A stretch of 64,000 nt of DNA from Piezodorus guildinii (taxonomy: Eukaryota > Arthropoda > Insecta > Hemiptera > Pentatomidae). The stretch's first letter is position 1; each line of letters opens with the position of its first letter. This document shows, in pieces, positions 22,573 through 33,267 of the stretch. Location: NCBI GenBank assembly GCA_023052935.1, contig CM041292.1, positions 175,868,400 through 175,932,399 on the forward strand, read 5' to 3'. The translations under genes were made by a program, and so were the position numbers. The notes under the pieces are model-generated. The model made no database searches. It was not told the origin of the DNA and was given only the letters and a program-made list of their open reading frames with translations.

Positions 22573-24529
22573 CATAGAAAATAAACTAGACTTAAAACTT
22601 CCACTAAAGACAAAACAAGATATTGACCTAGCCATAGAAAAACTTACTGACTCAATAAGTAGCACCATAATAGACAACACAACTAACACCAAACCTAATA
22701 AACCTCAGAAAAGTAACCTACCACAGCACATTCATATCTTATTGAGAGAAAAGCGCACAGCAAGATCGAAGTGGCACAGGACCAGATACCCAACAGACAA
22801 AACTTATTACACCCAACTGACTAACAAACTAAAATCAAAACTCAAAAAATACAAAATACAAAATTTACAAAACTTGACGGAAAATCTTACGATTACTGAC
22901 AAATCACTATGGATGACTACTAAAAAAATCCTGAAGTTTAAAGATTTCAACCATCCACTCCTTAATGAAACCCGAACCTGGACACGATCCGACGAAGAAA
23001 AATCCCAGATGTTTGCTCAGCACCTCTCTAAAATATTCAATCCTCATCCTGAGATACTCAATTCAAACCATGTTGAATGTATTGAAACAGAGCTCGATAT
23101 TCCTCTCTAAATGACCCTACCACCTAAAGCATTTCATCCTTCAGAAATAGCCAATATCATTCACAGATTACCTTCCCGCAAAGCTCCTGGACATGACCTA
23201 GTTACTTCCCATATAATGAAACAGCTTCCTCGAAAATCCATCTGTTTTCTTACCTACATATATAATGCTATCCTCCGGACCACATATTTTCCTGACTCCT
23301 GGAAACTATCCATTGTTAAGATGATTCCCAAACCCCAAAAGCCGCTCGAACATCCATCCTCTTACCGTCCAATTTCTCTATTACCTATTATGGGTAAAAT
23401 CTTTGAAAAACTCCTTCTGAAACGAATATATCCCATCCTTGATTCTAATCATATCATCCCTGATCATCAGTTCGGATTCCGAACATCCCACTCCACTATC
23501 CAGCAATGTCATCGTGTGGTGGACGTTGTCTCTTCTGCTTTGGAGCGCGGGCTGTACTGCACGGGAGCCTTTCTCGATGTAGAGCAAGCCTTTGATAGAG
23601 TCTGGCACCCAGGACTGTTGTACAAACTCCGTAAATTCCTTCCTCCCACATATTTCCTGATTCTTCAATCCTACCTCTCTGATAGATCCTTCAAAATTAA
23701 TCACAATAGTTCCTATTCATCCCTTTTTACACAGACTGCTGGTGTTCCTCAAGGCAGTATTCTAGGACCCATTCTATACACAGTATATACAGCTGATATC
23801 CCAACCCATCCTAACACTTTCCTTTCTACCTATGCTGATGACACCTGCTTGTTATCAGTTCATAAAGATCCATTTGTTGCTTCAAATACCCTTCAAGCCC
23901 ACATATAAGACCTAGAAGTATGGTGTCAGAACTGGAGAATAAAAATAAATTCCAACAAATCCCATCAAATAACCTTTACCCTTCGCCGTAAACCTTTGAC
24001 TTCCTGCCCTAAAGTATCCTTTAATAACACTCAACTAGTTCCTGTTGAACAGATCCGATACCTAGGACTTCTTCTTGACAAACGCCTAACTTGGAATCCA
24101 CATACACGACTAAAACGACAAGAAACTGCTCGCCGCTTTAGGCTACTTCAACACTTACTAGACAAACGATCAAACCTTCCTCTTAACTACAAAAGGCTCA
24201 TCTACATGACTATTATAAGACCAATCTGGACTTACGGAGTAGAGCTTTGCGGCTCTACTAAACCATCAAATTCTTCCCGCATCCAATCCTTACAATCCAA
24301 AATCCTTCGTAAAATCCTCAACGCTCCTTACTTTGTCACGAATAAACTTATCCATAAAGACCTTAATGTTCCCTATGTTACTGATTTGGCCCGGACCAGG
24401 TATCAATCCTTTCATGACAAACTCCATTCTCACTCTAACCCCCTAGTATCAATCCTTTCTTCCTCTTCAATTCCGGATAATCCTCCGAGGCGCCTGAAAA
24501 GGAAATGGCCCCGGGACCTTCTAGTTTAA
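22546..24529 (+). pseudogene. Jockey-B ORF2, reverse transcriptase domain with two in-frame stops
   Basis: This is the continuation of ORF2 in the frame of 22454. A linker is followed by the RT fingers ('KAPGHDLVTSHIMKQLPRK', 'SSYRPISLLPIMGKIFEKLL', 'DHQFGFRTSHSTIQQ'), the palm ('GAFLDVEQAFDRVWH', 'GVPQGSILGPILY', YADD at 23831-23842), and the thumb/C-terminus ('YLGLLLDKRLTWNPH', 'PPRRLKRKWPRDLLV'). TAA stops at 23108-23110 and 23906-23908 interrupt it without changing frame. About 660 codons remain between the frameshift and the terminal stop, which is normal for a Jockey RT region. Confidence 0.9.
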
Positions 24530-24682
24530 AATATTTTTAGAGTGCTGCCACTGGGTAGTGTCTCTACATGTTTTTCATGACAGTTTTGTATATTACCATC
24601 ACATTTACTAGATGTATTTTTATTTAATACAGTTGTAAATATCAATAAATATGTTTAAAAAAAAAAAAAAAAAAGTTAAGGT

Positions 24683-25202
24683 TGCCCAGCTGAATGTAAT
24701 GGCCAACTTTTAGATTAGGAAACAATATTAGATTGGAAATAAATTAAAATAACCTGTACCTCTGTAACCCATTAAGGGATTTGAACCACTATATAGTAAT
24801 AATGCGTAACTGTTTGCAAGCAACGGCTGAGCAAGGATTTGGTAATACCACATACTCTGTATGGAGGGAAATGAAAAGGAGCAGGATTATAGATCTCTTT
24901 TCCTGAATTTAAGGACGAAAGAAAGAGGGGCAGGAGGCGTTGCTACTCTACTCCAATCCCTGTGGATCACTCCAATCCAATGAATTCACCAAAATGGAAC
25001 ATGGGACTACCATCAGTGTGAAATCCTTACTGTAGTGGTTAAGGCAGTCATTTATTACTTAGAATGGAATAAATTTATTTGTCTTTGGGGAATTCCTCAT
25101 ACAAATAGAGCCTAGCTTGAATATTTAAAATAAATTTTGTAAATTATGTACATATATTGAAAAAGATAAATTAACAGTTCTTTTTTTAGAGTAGAGATAA
25201 AA
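24683..25202. other. Unrecognised DNA right of Jockey-B
   Basis: Bases 24750-24785 ('ataacctgtacctctgtaac') resemble the tail end of antisense S1 SINEs, but the rest of the repeat is absent. The segment 24800-25060 is less AT-rich, with no domain motif in any frame. Confidence 0.4.
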
Positions 25203-25434
25203 TCTGGTGTCGGCAACACACGAATTTCACATACCTCGGTTGTTAAAATTAATATACTCATTTTTAAATACAAGTAGGGATAAAAAATGTAAAATTCAAT
25301 AAATATATGTGTTTCATTAAATAATCTATTATATTATTATCTATAACAATCAGTTATATCCGCTTTACATTGCTCTCCATATAATTTTACAACTTCGAGT
25401 ATAAAATAAAATCCCAGAATAAAAAATAAAATAA
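25203..25434 (+). mobile_element. H-family left fragment cut by a SINE
   Basis: It begins at the H terminus 'tctggtgtcggcaacacacg' at 25203 and proceeds in plus orientation to about 25420. There the antisense S1 SINE begins. The continuation right of the SINE is not clearly recognisable. Confidence 0.75.
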
Positions 25435-25435
25435 A

Positions 25436-25745
25436 AAATTCTGTACCTCTACAACCTGTGAAGTGTCTTGGGCTCAGCACATACAGAGATTCGTGATGTT
25501 TCTAGGCCAACGACCGTGCAATGAGGTGGTTAGGCTGAGATCAGCCGCCAAGTTTTTTCCATGATTCGGGTACCATCTCTAAAGATGGTACCAGCCTCTA
25601 AAGGCTGGGTCTGCCTGCTCTATACCCTACGGTCGCCCCTCGGCTGAATTAACTAAATAAATAATATTCTGCCGCAGGGGATTCGAACCAATAACCCGGA
25701 GAACAGTAGACTAGCGCTCTACCCATTTTACAACACCGCTCACCG
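25436..25745 (-). repeat. tRNA-derived SINE (S1 family), antisense
   Basis: The A box lies in 'gagcgctagtctactgttct' (complement of 25703-25722) and the B box is the complement of 'ggattcgaacc' at about 25679-25689. A perfect 9-10 bp hairpin, gtaccatctctaaagatggtac (25569-25590), sits in the body and is specific to this copy. It matches the copies at 7299 (sense) and 48691 (antisense) throughout. Confidence 0.85.
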
Positions 25746-26088
25746 TTTTTCCTAAAAAGCTTAACAAAGACGTCTACAAGAACTTTGAAAAACACGACTG
25801 CTATGTTCGAAACGCCTTATCTACGCTATTTCTTAACCGATTTCAATGATTCTTGTTTTTGTTTTTTCGAGAATTTAATTCTTTTTCGATAGATTTGGTA
25901 TTCATCATAGTAGTAAGCTCAAATCTCAAAAACTCAAATCTTGAAAGGAAGAGAGTATTTTTTTTCCTCGATGGATTACGAAGTCTTAATTAAAAATATT
26001 ATATAAAAAAAAAAACAACATTAACATAGGTAAAGAATTGCCGGATATATAATTGCGTCTTGAGCTTTTAATAATTTTTAGGGTTTTT

Positions 26089-26280
26089 ACTTTCACTTAT
26101 CTATATATGAAATATATAGTAAGGGAAAGTATTGCGATCTTGGAAATATGTATGTGTGGTAAGTCAAGCGCGGAGACAAAGAGTCGTACGATACTGAAAT
26201 TTCATATTCAAGAATCCATATATCTAACAAATATCTTTATTGAATTTTCTAAACTCATCGTGCAATATGAAAATTAATTA
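26089..26280 (-). mobile_element. H-family fragment
   Basis: The terminus 'actttcacttatctatatat' is at 26089, followed by 'gggaaagtattgcgatctt' and then a jump to 'cgatactgaaatttcatatt'. A ~70 bp internal deletion removed the 'tccaaataaccaagtcccgc' block. Short and decayed. Confidence 0.7.
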
Positions 26281-26632
26281 GTTTCCAGAATTTTTGGTGA
26301 TTTATTTGCTAGCAAAACCCGCCCTTATAATGAGATACCCTAATTAATTAATTCGATCCTTCCGAATGAGCCCAGGTGAATTGAATTGCCAATGATTTAT
26401 ATCGCAATTCCGTTTAGTTTTGTTCCAGTGATTTATCGGAAGCAAGTTCCCATAACTGTCTGCCCCGTTGAGGACCCTCCTAAATTAATCATTTGAAAAT
26501 CCCATCAGAAACGGCGAAGTCTGTCTTCTCACTTATCCAGTTTCGGTTTTGTTTTGGCGAAGTAGAATTGGGAGAAGGAACAGTTATTGTGGATCTAGCA
26601 CGATCAGCGCCTGTCCAATTGGGCGTTGGAAA

Positions 26633-26874
26633 CCAAGTCACTTTATGATACTATGGCCTAAATTTTGCCTATCCAGGTTTAATTAGGATAGGGAACTTGA
26701 ACGAGTACCTGAAATTGTACAGACTCGGGACCACCTATTTACGTATCCTCCGAACGAGGGCATGACTAAGGAGTTTTAACTTCTATTTATAAATTCAATG
26801 ATCAACTGTGGGTTTGAACCCGTGTCCTTTGGTATAGAGGGCTCTTATACTCGCTAATATGCTATAGGTGATCC
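26633..26874 (-). repeat. SINE (S2 family), antisense
   Basis: It contains 'aagtcactttatgatactat', 'taattaggatagggaacttg', 'gggaccacc' and the head with 'gtgggtttgaacccgtgtcc' (B box on the minus strand) in S2 order. A ~20 bp deletion removes the 'aatcggacgatgc' part. It abuts another SINE-like unit on its right. Confidence 0.8.
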
Positions 26875-26879
26875 CAGAG

Positions 26880-27110
26880 TGGCATGGTAGCTGAGCAGGT
26901 TAATGCGTGAGAACAGTCCGCGCGTTGCCAAGCAACGAATTGAGGATAAAAACGATTACGTGTTCGTGTCTCGCTGCCGATGGGCTTTTAACCCAGAAGA
27001 AATCTCCCGCCCTCTTCCCCTGGCGAGCTAGAGAAACCCCCGTATAGCTTACAAAGGCGAGGTAGGAATTTCTTAAAGGAAAAGTATGATTTTATCACTT
27101 TCTTAGAAAA
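26880..27110 (+). repeat. Possible SINE (S4) with tRNA-like A box
   Basis: 'tggcatggtagctgagcagg' resembles a tRNA A-box region, and 'acgtgttcgtgtct' at about 26957 is a poor B box. The segment is distinctly more GC-rich than its surroundings. It occurs once in the window, so I cannot set borders or prove a family. Confidence 0.4.
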
Positions 27111-27144
27111 TTATTGCAGTATTACGGTTTAAAAAAAACAAAAA

Positions 27145-27335
27145 GATCACATGTAGGCAACACACGAAGTTCAGTTACTTCAGTTGTTAAAATCGATTCA
27201 AGAACTAATGAAAAGAGTTCGGAAAGGTTTCAAGAACTGTATTTAGTTTTATCGGTAACATACATCTTAGGTTAAATAATGAGTGAAATGGTTAACGTTA
27301 AATTAGCTGTAGGCTACAATATTATGTATTTAAAA
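27145..27335 (+). mobile_element. H-family left-end fragment, tandem with the next copy
   Basis: 'aggcaacacacgaagttcag' at about 27151 is a diverged H terminus in plus orientation. The sequence runs for ~190 bp and then abuts the complete copy starting at 27336, in the same orientation. Partial copies joined head to tail are expected for rolling-circle transposition. Confidence 0.65.
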
Positions 27336-28199
27336 TCTGGTGCGCGCAACACAAGACTTTCACTTACCTACATTACTTATATCAATTCATGAATTTTTAA
27401 ACAAATTTATAAACGAAAATAAATTGTTAAAGAATTATTTTAATTGGATTCTAATAGAACTATGGGATTTATTAAAAAGCTATTATATCATTATCTTAGA
27501 TAATCAGTTAGTTTTCTCGGATTTTCATCACCCTTTATTCACTTTCACAAGCTTGTGTATAAGATAATATTTTTTCTAAAATCTTTAGCTTTCCAACGGT
27601 ATATTACTGTTATTATGTTGAAGAAAAAAAAAATTGCATTAAACAAATATTTTTCAGTTTTTTCCTTTAGTTAAATATCGAATTCGTTCAACTTATATAT
27701 ATATACCTATTATTTGTCAATGGTAACAAGGTAATATGGTTATTTTAATAGAATCTAGAGGAAGAAATTTTAAAATATCGGAGGCTAAAACTAATAGTCA
27801 GACTATTTCGATCAGAAAGAAACCTACACTATGTTGAAGTCCGTTAAATTTTACATCGACACAGCGAGTTTAATCAAATCTAACGATTTTAACGAAATCG
27901 AAAAAAAGGTGCAAAATACATGGTATAAACTGGGTCTTCTGGTAAGCTGATTTAGATGAAAACGATTTTGTGACTTTTCGGGCGTGAGTTGTCTCCATTA
28001 TGAAATTTCAGTTTCATAGGAATTTCCGTTTACGCGCTGGAGTTACCACATACACACACAGACCATATAGCGGAACTTGGTTACTTAGAATTAGGAGACC
28101 CTAAAACGTGTATTTCCGTTGAAAACTGGAATTCGAAAATTTTCACGATCGCAATACTTTCCCATACTATATATATTACCTATATAGGTAAGTGAAAGT
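27336..28199 (+). mobile_element. H-family element, complete reference copy (Helentron-like, 864 bp)
   Basis: One end is tctggtgcgcgcaacacaag, and 21-22 bp inside it lies actttcacttacc. The other end is gtaagtgaaagt (28188-28199), an inverted copy of that subterminal motif. The inverted repeats are therefore asymmetric: terminal at one end, offset ~21 bp at the other. A short palindrome (actatatatat region, 28167-28182) precedes the latter end, and a CA/GT run lies at 28049-28060. In antisense view the element always sits between T residues. These are the published hallmarks of Helentron-associated non-autonomous elements (such as Drosophila DINE-1). It has no ORF of its own. The transposase (Rep/helicase) would come from an autonomous partner, not seen here. 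Confidence 0.7.
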
Positions 28200-28320
28200 A
28201 AAAAGTTTTCAAATTGATTTATTCGAATTTAACCTATTTTATCGCATACTAAGTTATGTAGTATACTGTAACATTTTTAAAGAATATATATTTCTTTTAA
28301 TTGTAATTTGTGTCGTTTAG

Positions 28321-28365
28321 ACATTTTTTTGGCACCTGAGGATTCAATTTTAGGCGAAACATTGT
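28321..28365 (+). other. CTGA…GAAAC motif (hammerhead-like)
   Basis: 'cctgaggattcaattttagg' followed by 'cgaaacattg' resembles the hammerhead-like core motif at 13373. The helix II positions are weak. It is recorded because four such motifs occur in the window. Confidence 0.25.
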
Positions 28366-28489
28366 GAGTTGATCGATCGTGTTAAAGTAATTACAAAAAG
28401 AAAAATCGTTATAATTAATAATAAACTAAATCGAAACTTTGAAGGTCAATAAAGGTGTTTCACTAACTACGATCGATTTACATGGCTCT

Positions 28490-28664
28490 AATTGGACTGT
28501 TCGATCGACAGCTATTCCGCAACATGTCTCTCTGCGACCTATGTAAGGTTTTGGGTGCGGCCGATGAAGGTTGTCATATAGGGGTAGATATACAGGCTGA
28601 GTCAACCCAATTATGGTCTCCCTATCCCAGGTTCGCTCCACGGCTGAAATAACAGAATTAAAAA
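28490..28664 (-). repeat. SINE-like fragment
   Basis: 'cggctgaaataacagaatta' at 28631-28650 matches the S1 body block. The remainder, 28490-28630, is of SINE-like composition but diverged, with no tRNA head. It abuts an H terminus at 28665. Confidence 0.45.
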
Positions 28665-28799
28665 TCTGGTGCGTGCAACTCATGACTGTCACTTACCTCG
28701 GCTGGTAACAAAGCGGACAAACTCATTTCGTTTTATTAGATATTTGAATTCAACGTAATCTTGAATTCTGTAATCGTGAAACTCCAAATTTTGAGATGC
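28665..28799 (+). mobile_element. H-family left-end fragment
   Basis: The terminus 'tctggtgcgtgcaactcatg' is at 28665, with 'actgtcacttacctcgg' inside. Similarity fades after about 28740. The RTE copy inserted immediately to the right. Confidence 0.7.
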
Positions 28800-28808
28800 A
28801 GAGCTGAA

Positions 28809-29964
28809 TGTTAGAAAAATGCTGGGAATGGAATGTTGAACAACATCATCTGTTCATTGATTACAAGCAAGCATACGACAGCATAAATAAAAGCGTAATC
28901 TATGAAAAGTTAAAACACCTAGGATATCCTTTAAAGCTTATCAGGCTTATCAAGATGACCCTGCAGAATAGTCAAGGAGTTGTCAAAATTCAAGGTGAAA
29001 TGTCAACCTCTTTTGAAATTCAGAAAGGTGTTAAGCAGGGCGATCCTCTTTCTCCATTCCTATTCAATTTGTTATTGGAAGTGGTCATGAGGTCAATAAG
29101 GACAAGGCCTGGAGGATGTATTTATCACAGACTGACGCAACATCTAGCGTTTGCAGATGATCTTGTGATAACCGGGAGAACAACCAGTGCTTTACTTACT
29201 AGTGCTTTCGAGGAGTGCGAAGTGGCTGCGAGGAGAACAGGACTGATCATAAATACGAAAAAAACTAAGTATATGAGGATCAGCAGGGAAGAAGGAGGAA
29301 ACAGGTATGTCGAGGGGGCTGGATATACGTTCGAGAGAGTACCACAGTTTAAGTATCTAGGCACTGTTATCACAGAGAACAATAAGATTAGAGACGAAAT
29401 TAAAGCAAGGATAACAGCTGGCAATAGATGCTATTGGTCTCTTCTGAAAATATTTCAGAACAGGAATATATCCAGAGAACTGAAGATAAGACTATATTGT
29501 ACTGTCCTTCAGCCAGTGGTCATGTACGGAAGCGAGTCCTGGACATTAACACGCAATGATGAAAGACTGCTAAACATGTGGGAAAGGAAAATTCTCAGAA
29601 AAATCTTTGGTCCTATAAAAGAAGGAGATCGTTGGCGAATGAAGACGAATGAGGAAATTAGAACTCTGTATCAAACACCTGATATAGTTGCCAAGATCAA
29701 GAGTGCCAGAATAAGATGGCTGGGGCATGTACAGAGAATGGAAAGTAGGAGGCTGCCTAAAATGATGATGGAGGGACACCCTGGTGGAAAGAGGAGCAGG
29801 GGCAGACCTAGACTTCGTTGGCTGCAGGACGTAGAGGAGGACCTTCGGTCGTTAGGAGTCAGCGGATGGAGAAGAGCTGCCGAAGACAGGTCAGAATGGA
29901 GGAGGATTGTTGAGGAGGCCAAGGTCCTACAAGGACCATAGCGCCGATAGATAGATAGATAGAT
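28809..29964 (+). mobile_element. 5'-truncated RTE-type LINE with open RT frame
   Basis: The frame 28808-29941 (377 residues) is the RT palm and C-terminal region of an RTE/BovB-like LINE. Motifs are 'HLFIDYKQAYDSI' near residue 15, 'GVKQGDPLSPFLFN' near 74, 'FADD' at 29150-29161, 'FKYLGTVI', 'YGSESWTL', 'ERKILRKIFGP', and 'RIRWLGHVQRM'. A basic 'GKRSRGRPRLRWLQDVEEDL' tail ends the frame. The 3' end is a (GATA)n microsatellite, typical of RTE elements, instead of poly(A). A 9 bp duplication agagctgaa (28800-28808 and 29965-29973) flanks it. The uninterrupted frame means a recent insertion, but the fingers and endonuclease are absent, so it is not autonomous. The ATG at 28808 lies partly in the duplicated flank and is not a native start. 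Confidence 0.9.
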
Positions 29965-30051
29965 AGAGCTGAAAATATTTGTTCTTGGTCTCATACAGTA
30001 ATTCATTTTTAAAAATAATAAAACAAGAAAAAATGTTAATATTTGTTAGGT

Positions 30052-30442
30052 AATTGAGACGTTGATTTCCAAAAGGTACTAAAGGACATTTTTTACGAAA
30101 TTGATTTTTTTACATATTTGTATTCTCATCATTTAGTTTTATATAAATATTCTATTTGCTGTTATATAATGAATTCTCAAGTCCTTAAAAAACGCGATTT
30201 AGAAATGCGGTCATTTTCTAAAAGTACTAATTACGCATTTATTTTCGTTCCAAATCATTCTAAAAAAAATTCATTTCATAACATTAATATGATGTTAATA
30301 TTATAGTAAAAAAATAATTCCAAATTTTAAGGCAAAAAGACCCAAATTAGGTAGTTTAATAATATAGTAATGAGAGATTTTCGCGCTTCCTGTAAATTTC
30401 CTAGAATGGATATAGTAGCTTTTGGAAATCAACGTCTCAATT
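30052..30442. mobile_element. 391 bp inverted-repeat (MITE-like) element
   Basis: The terminal arms 30052-30081 (aattgagacgttgatttcca…) and 30413-30442 are reverse complements with one mismatch in 30 bp, and weaker pairing continues inward. The interior has no coding motif, so the open frames at 30118-30306 and 30370-30585 are chance. The arms suggest a non-autonomous DNA transposon. The flanking target-site duplication is unclear, so the superfamily is unassigned. Confidence 0.65.
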
Positions 30443-30888
30443 GTTCGCATACAGTTACTAGCCCTAATTGCCGAAGTCCTTCCCCAATGTTATTTCTTTT
30501 AAAATTAAAGATACCAATTTTAAATACCGACCTATTTTATATACATGTAATCAAAATAAAAACTAGAACTGATGAATCGATTTGAAAAATGAAAACATGA
30601 GAAATATTGTTCATGTTGAACTAACATAGAAGTCATTCATTCATAACATGGAAACTTTAAAAATATCTTTCATATATTTCTATTTTTCCGATGTATGACT
30701 AGCGAACCGTTCAGTTTGGAAAGGTCATAACTACAATGCTCTATTCATGGAATAGTCGAGTTTTTAAAGAAACAATATTTTTTCATAGTGTTTTTTATTT
30801 TCAACTTCATTTCTATTGATTTATGTTTTCTAAGTAGTTGTTTATTTATTCATTTCTTAACATATTGAAGGATGTTTAGTAAGAAATT
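30443..30888. other. AT-rich spacer, nothing recognised
   Basis: No repeat blocks or coding motifs are seen between the inverted-repeat element and the Jockey-A target site. Confidence 0.4.
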
Positions 30889-31269
30889 TATATTATATGT
30901 ATTTGTGAGTGTAGTAATAAGCACGTGCTCCGAATGTGTCTGTTCGAAATATGATTTATTATTTTTTTATAAATGATATTCATGTGTGATTCTTATCTCT
31001 AAAGGACCAGTTTTTGATCTAGTTCAGAAAGTTATAAAAGTTATAGGATTTATATGTAAGTAACAATTAAAAAAGTGCAAAAAAATGTGAAGTGGTGGAA
31101 GGTTATAGTGCTGAGGTTAAATTGGATAAATAATTAAGAACCATTTCTTTTATGTTCGGTTGTTCAAAACAGTGCACGGTACTTTTGTTTATAAATAGGA
31201 TCAGTGATTGTAAGTGAATAATTACTAATAGTGAACATTTATACTAGTGGATATAAGTAGTGTAGGGCT

Positions 31270-32528
31270 ATGATGCCCGAAGAGGACAGAAGTATGGAAC
31301 TGCTACAAGAGGCAGGTCCTTCTGCCTCTACTGAGGAGAACAACGAATGGGAAGTGGTAACGGGAAGAAAACGGCCTTGTTCTTCAGGAGAGCTAAGAAA
31401 AATCACCAAAAAAATTAACAACATTGAAACTACAAACAGTTATGACCCACTTTTAAAAATCAATAATATAGAAGCCTACAACCAACCAAATGAAACAGAC
31501 AGTAAACAAGTAAAACCGCCTCCTATATTTTTAAATGGAATTCAAAATATAGAAGCCTTAATTTCATTTTTAAAGAAAGAAATAGGCCAGAATCACTTTA
31601 ATATTAAATCAACAGTTAGGCATGTGATACTTTACCCAGCCTCGCCGGAATCATACAGATCGGCCGTACGCAGTTTAAAAAAAGTGAACGCCGATTTTCA
31701 CACTTATCAGTTGTCAGAAGATAAGAACCCAAGAGTGGTTATTAAGGGTCTCCATGCATCTACTCCAGAATCGATTATCAAAGAGGAATTAAAAACATTG
31801 GGGTATGACGTTTCCAACGTTACCAATTCCATATCAGCCCGAACTAAATTGCCACTAAATATGTTTTTTGTTGATATAACCAAAAATACATATAATGAAA
31901 AAATATTCGAATTAAATTATATTTATTATACCAAAATAAAAATTGAAGAGGTCCGAAAAAAGAGAGAAATTCCACAATGCTTTCGGTGCCAGGGCTTTGC
32001 CCACACCAAATCTTACTGCTACCACCAGCCACGTTGTGTACGATGCGGAGAGGCCCACGAAACATCGGCATGCCTCAAAACTAGAAATACTCCTGCCAAA
32101 TGTGCCAACTGTGAAGGGGCACACCCAGCCAATTACCGGGATGCCAGGCCCTCAAGAACCTGAGAGCGCAGCGAACCCAGAAGTACCGTCCTCCGCCGGT
32201 GACTGTCGAACCTCCACCAGACTTAGAGCAGTACCCACCACTACCAAACAGCCCTTATCAACAGCAGCCCTCGGAACCTTTCACTTTACTTCCAAGAATG
32301 GAGCGCCCGAACTGTCCTCGACCGAACTTAAAGACTCATCAGCCTCAGCCATATCCAAGATCAGGTATGAGGGAAGATAGTAGTCAGCTGGTGCAACCAG
32401 CTGGGTCTTTACCTTCCCAACAAACAAATTTATTAAATAATTTAAGTGCCCTCATCCAGCCCCTTTTGACCCTAATGAATCAAATATCACAACTAACACA
32501 AGCCCTAACTGCTACTTATGGACATTAG
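31270..32528 (+). pseudogene. Jockey-A ORF1 (gag-like, zinc knuckles), one frameshift
   Basis: This is the RNA-binding ORF1 protein of the LINE. The start is the ATG at 31270 (MMPEEDRSMELL). The N-terminal ~90 residues are acidic and variable. A middle domain, residues ~95-215, matches Jockey-B ('PPIFLNGIQN', 'RVVIKGLHASTPE', 'LGYDVSNV'). Three knuckles lie at about 31978-32130 (CFRCQGFAHTKSYC, CVRCGEAHETSAC, CANCEGAHP). A one-base deletion at about 32141-32145 moves the frame, which otherwise ends at 32163. The original C-terminus continues in the frame ending at 32528, proline-rich and closing 'LIQPLLTLMNQISQLTQ'. Confidence 0.9.
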
Positions 32529-33267
32529 TTCTCTGACTGTTGGCTCCCTGTCAATCCTTCTTTGGAACACAAACGGAATACTTCGACATAAAACTGAACT
32601 GGAAATTTATATGCAACAAAAACGTATTGACATTGTACTTCTGACGGAAACACATCTAACTTCACGTAACAAACTTTACATACCAAATTATACTTTGTTC
32701 AGAACAGACCATCCAGACAATACTGCCCACGGAGGGACAGCCATACTAATTAAATCTAACCTTAAACATTATCCAATACACGTAAACTCGACGGCTCAAA
32801 TACAAATAACAGGAATACAGCTACAGACCAACCACAGAAACATAACAATTGCTTCTATCTACTGTCCCCCTAAATATATTTTAACAGAGCAAATGTTCGT
32901 AGAACTCTTTCAATCATTTGGTAGAACATTCCTTGCTGGAGGCTACTTCAATGCGAAACATCAACACTGGGGTTCACGTTTATGCACACCAAGAGGCAGG
33001 AGACTCAAGTCTGCTGTTACCCAGTTGTCATTAAATGTATTTGCCCCCGACAAACCAACTTACTTACCAAATTCTCAGTACAAAAAACCTGACGTACTTG
33101 ACATATTTATAGCCAAAGATTTGACAACTCTACCAATTACCATTATTACCGAAACAGATCTTGGCTCGAACCATTTACCGGTAACCCTGATGTTGGGGGT
33201 AGAAAAAATTCTTTGCAGAAAGGAGACCATCACTCACTTACGGCGTCATGAATTGGGACATCTTTAA
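32518..33267 (+). pseudogene. Jockey-A ORF2, APE-type endonuclease with altered catalytic residues
   Basis: This is the endonuclease part of ORF2. 'LLWNTNGI' and 'LLTETHL' (Glu44) are normal. The usual GGDxNAKH is 'GGYFNAKH' here, so the catalytic Asp is Tyr143, and the usual SDH is 'SNH' (Asn218). Jockey-B keeps Asp at both sites. The domain should therefore be catalytically dead if translated. The frame runs out at 33267, where a frameshift of one base separates it from the RT. The two frames overlap at 33248-33267. Confidence 0.9.

Larger units (their letters stand above)
19682..24674 (+). mobile_element. Full-length Jockey-B LINE (non-autonomous by mutation)
   Basis: The element runs from 'ggtcaggagtaccttgg' at 19682 to a poly(A) tail ending at 24674. 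It is flanked by aaagttaaggt (19671-19681, and 24672-24682 where the first A's merge with the tail). Its parts are a 5' UTR of ~540 bp, a broken ORF1 with zinc knuckles, an endonuclease, a reverse transcriptase, and a ~130 bp 3' UTR. The UTR contains the hairpin-like 'gtgctgccactgggtagtg' also found in every other B copy. This architecture and the absence of RNase H fit the Jockey clade. At least three frameshifts and two in-frame stops disable it. Confidence 0.85.

Noticed and set aside
23381..23704. 107-codon antisense frame
   Set aside because: It is a shadow of the Jockey-B RT palm.
28808..29941. Host gene for an endonuclease-reverse transcriptase-like protein
   Set aside because: It is a truncated LINE with a tetranucleotide tail and a 9 bp duplication, not a domesticated gene; no introns or host promoter are evident.
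29671..30006. 111-codon antisense frame
   Set aside because: It is a shadow of the RTE C-terminal coding region on the plus strand.
31270..32528. Retroviral or LTR-retrotransposon gag because of CCHC knuckles
   Set aside because: No LTRs, protease or integrase are present, and the downstream endonuclease is APE-type with a poly(A) tail: a Jockey ORF1.
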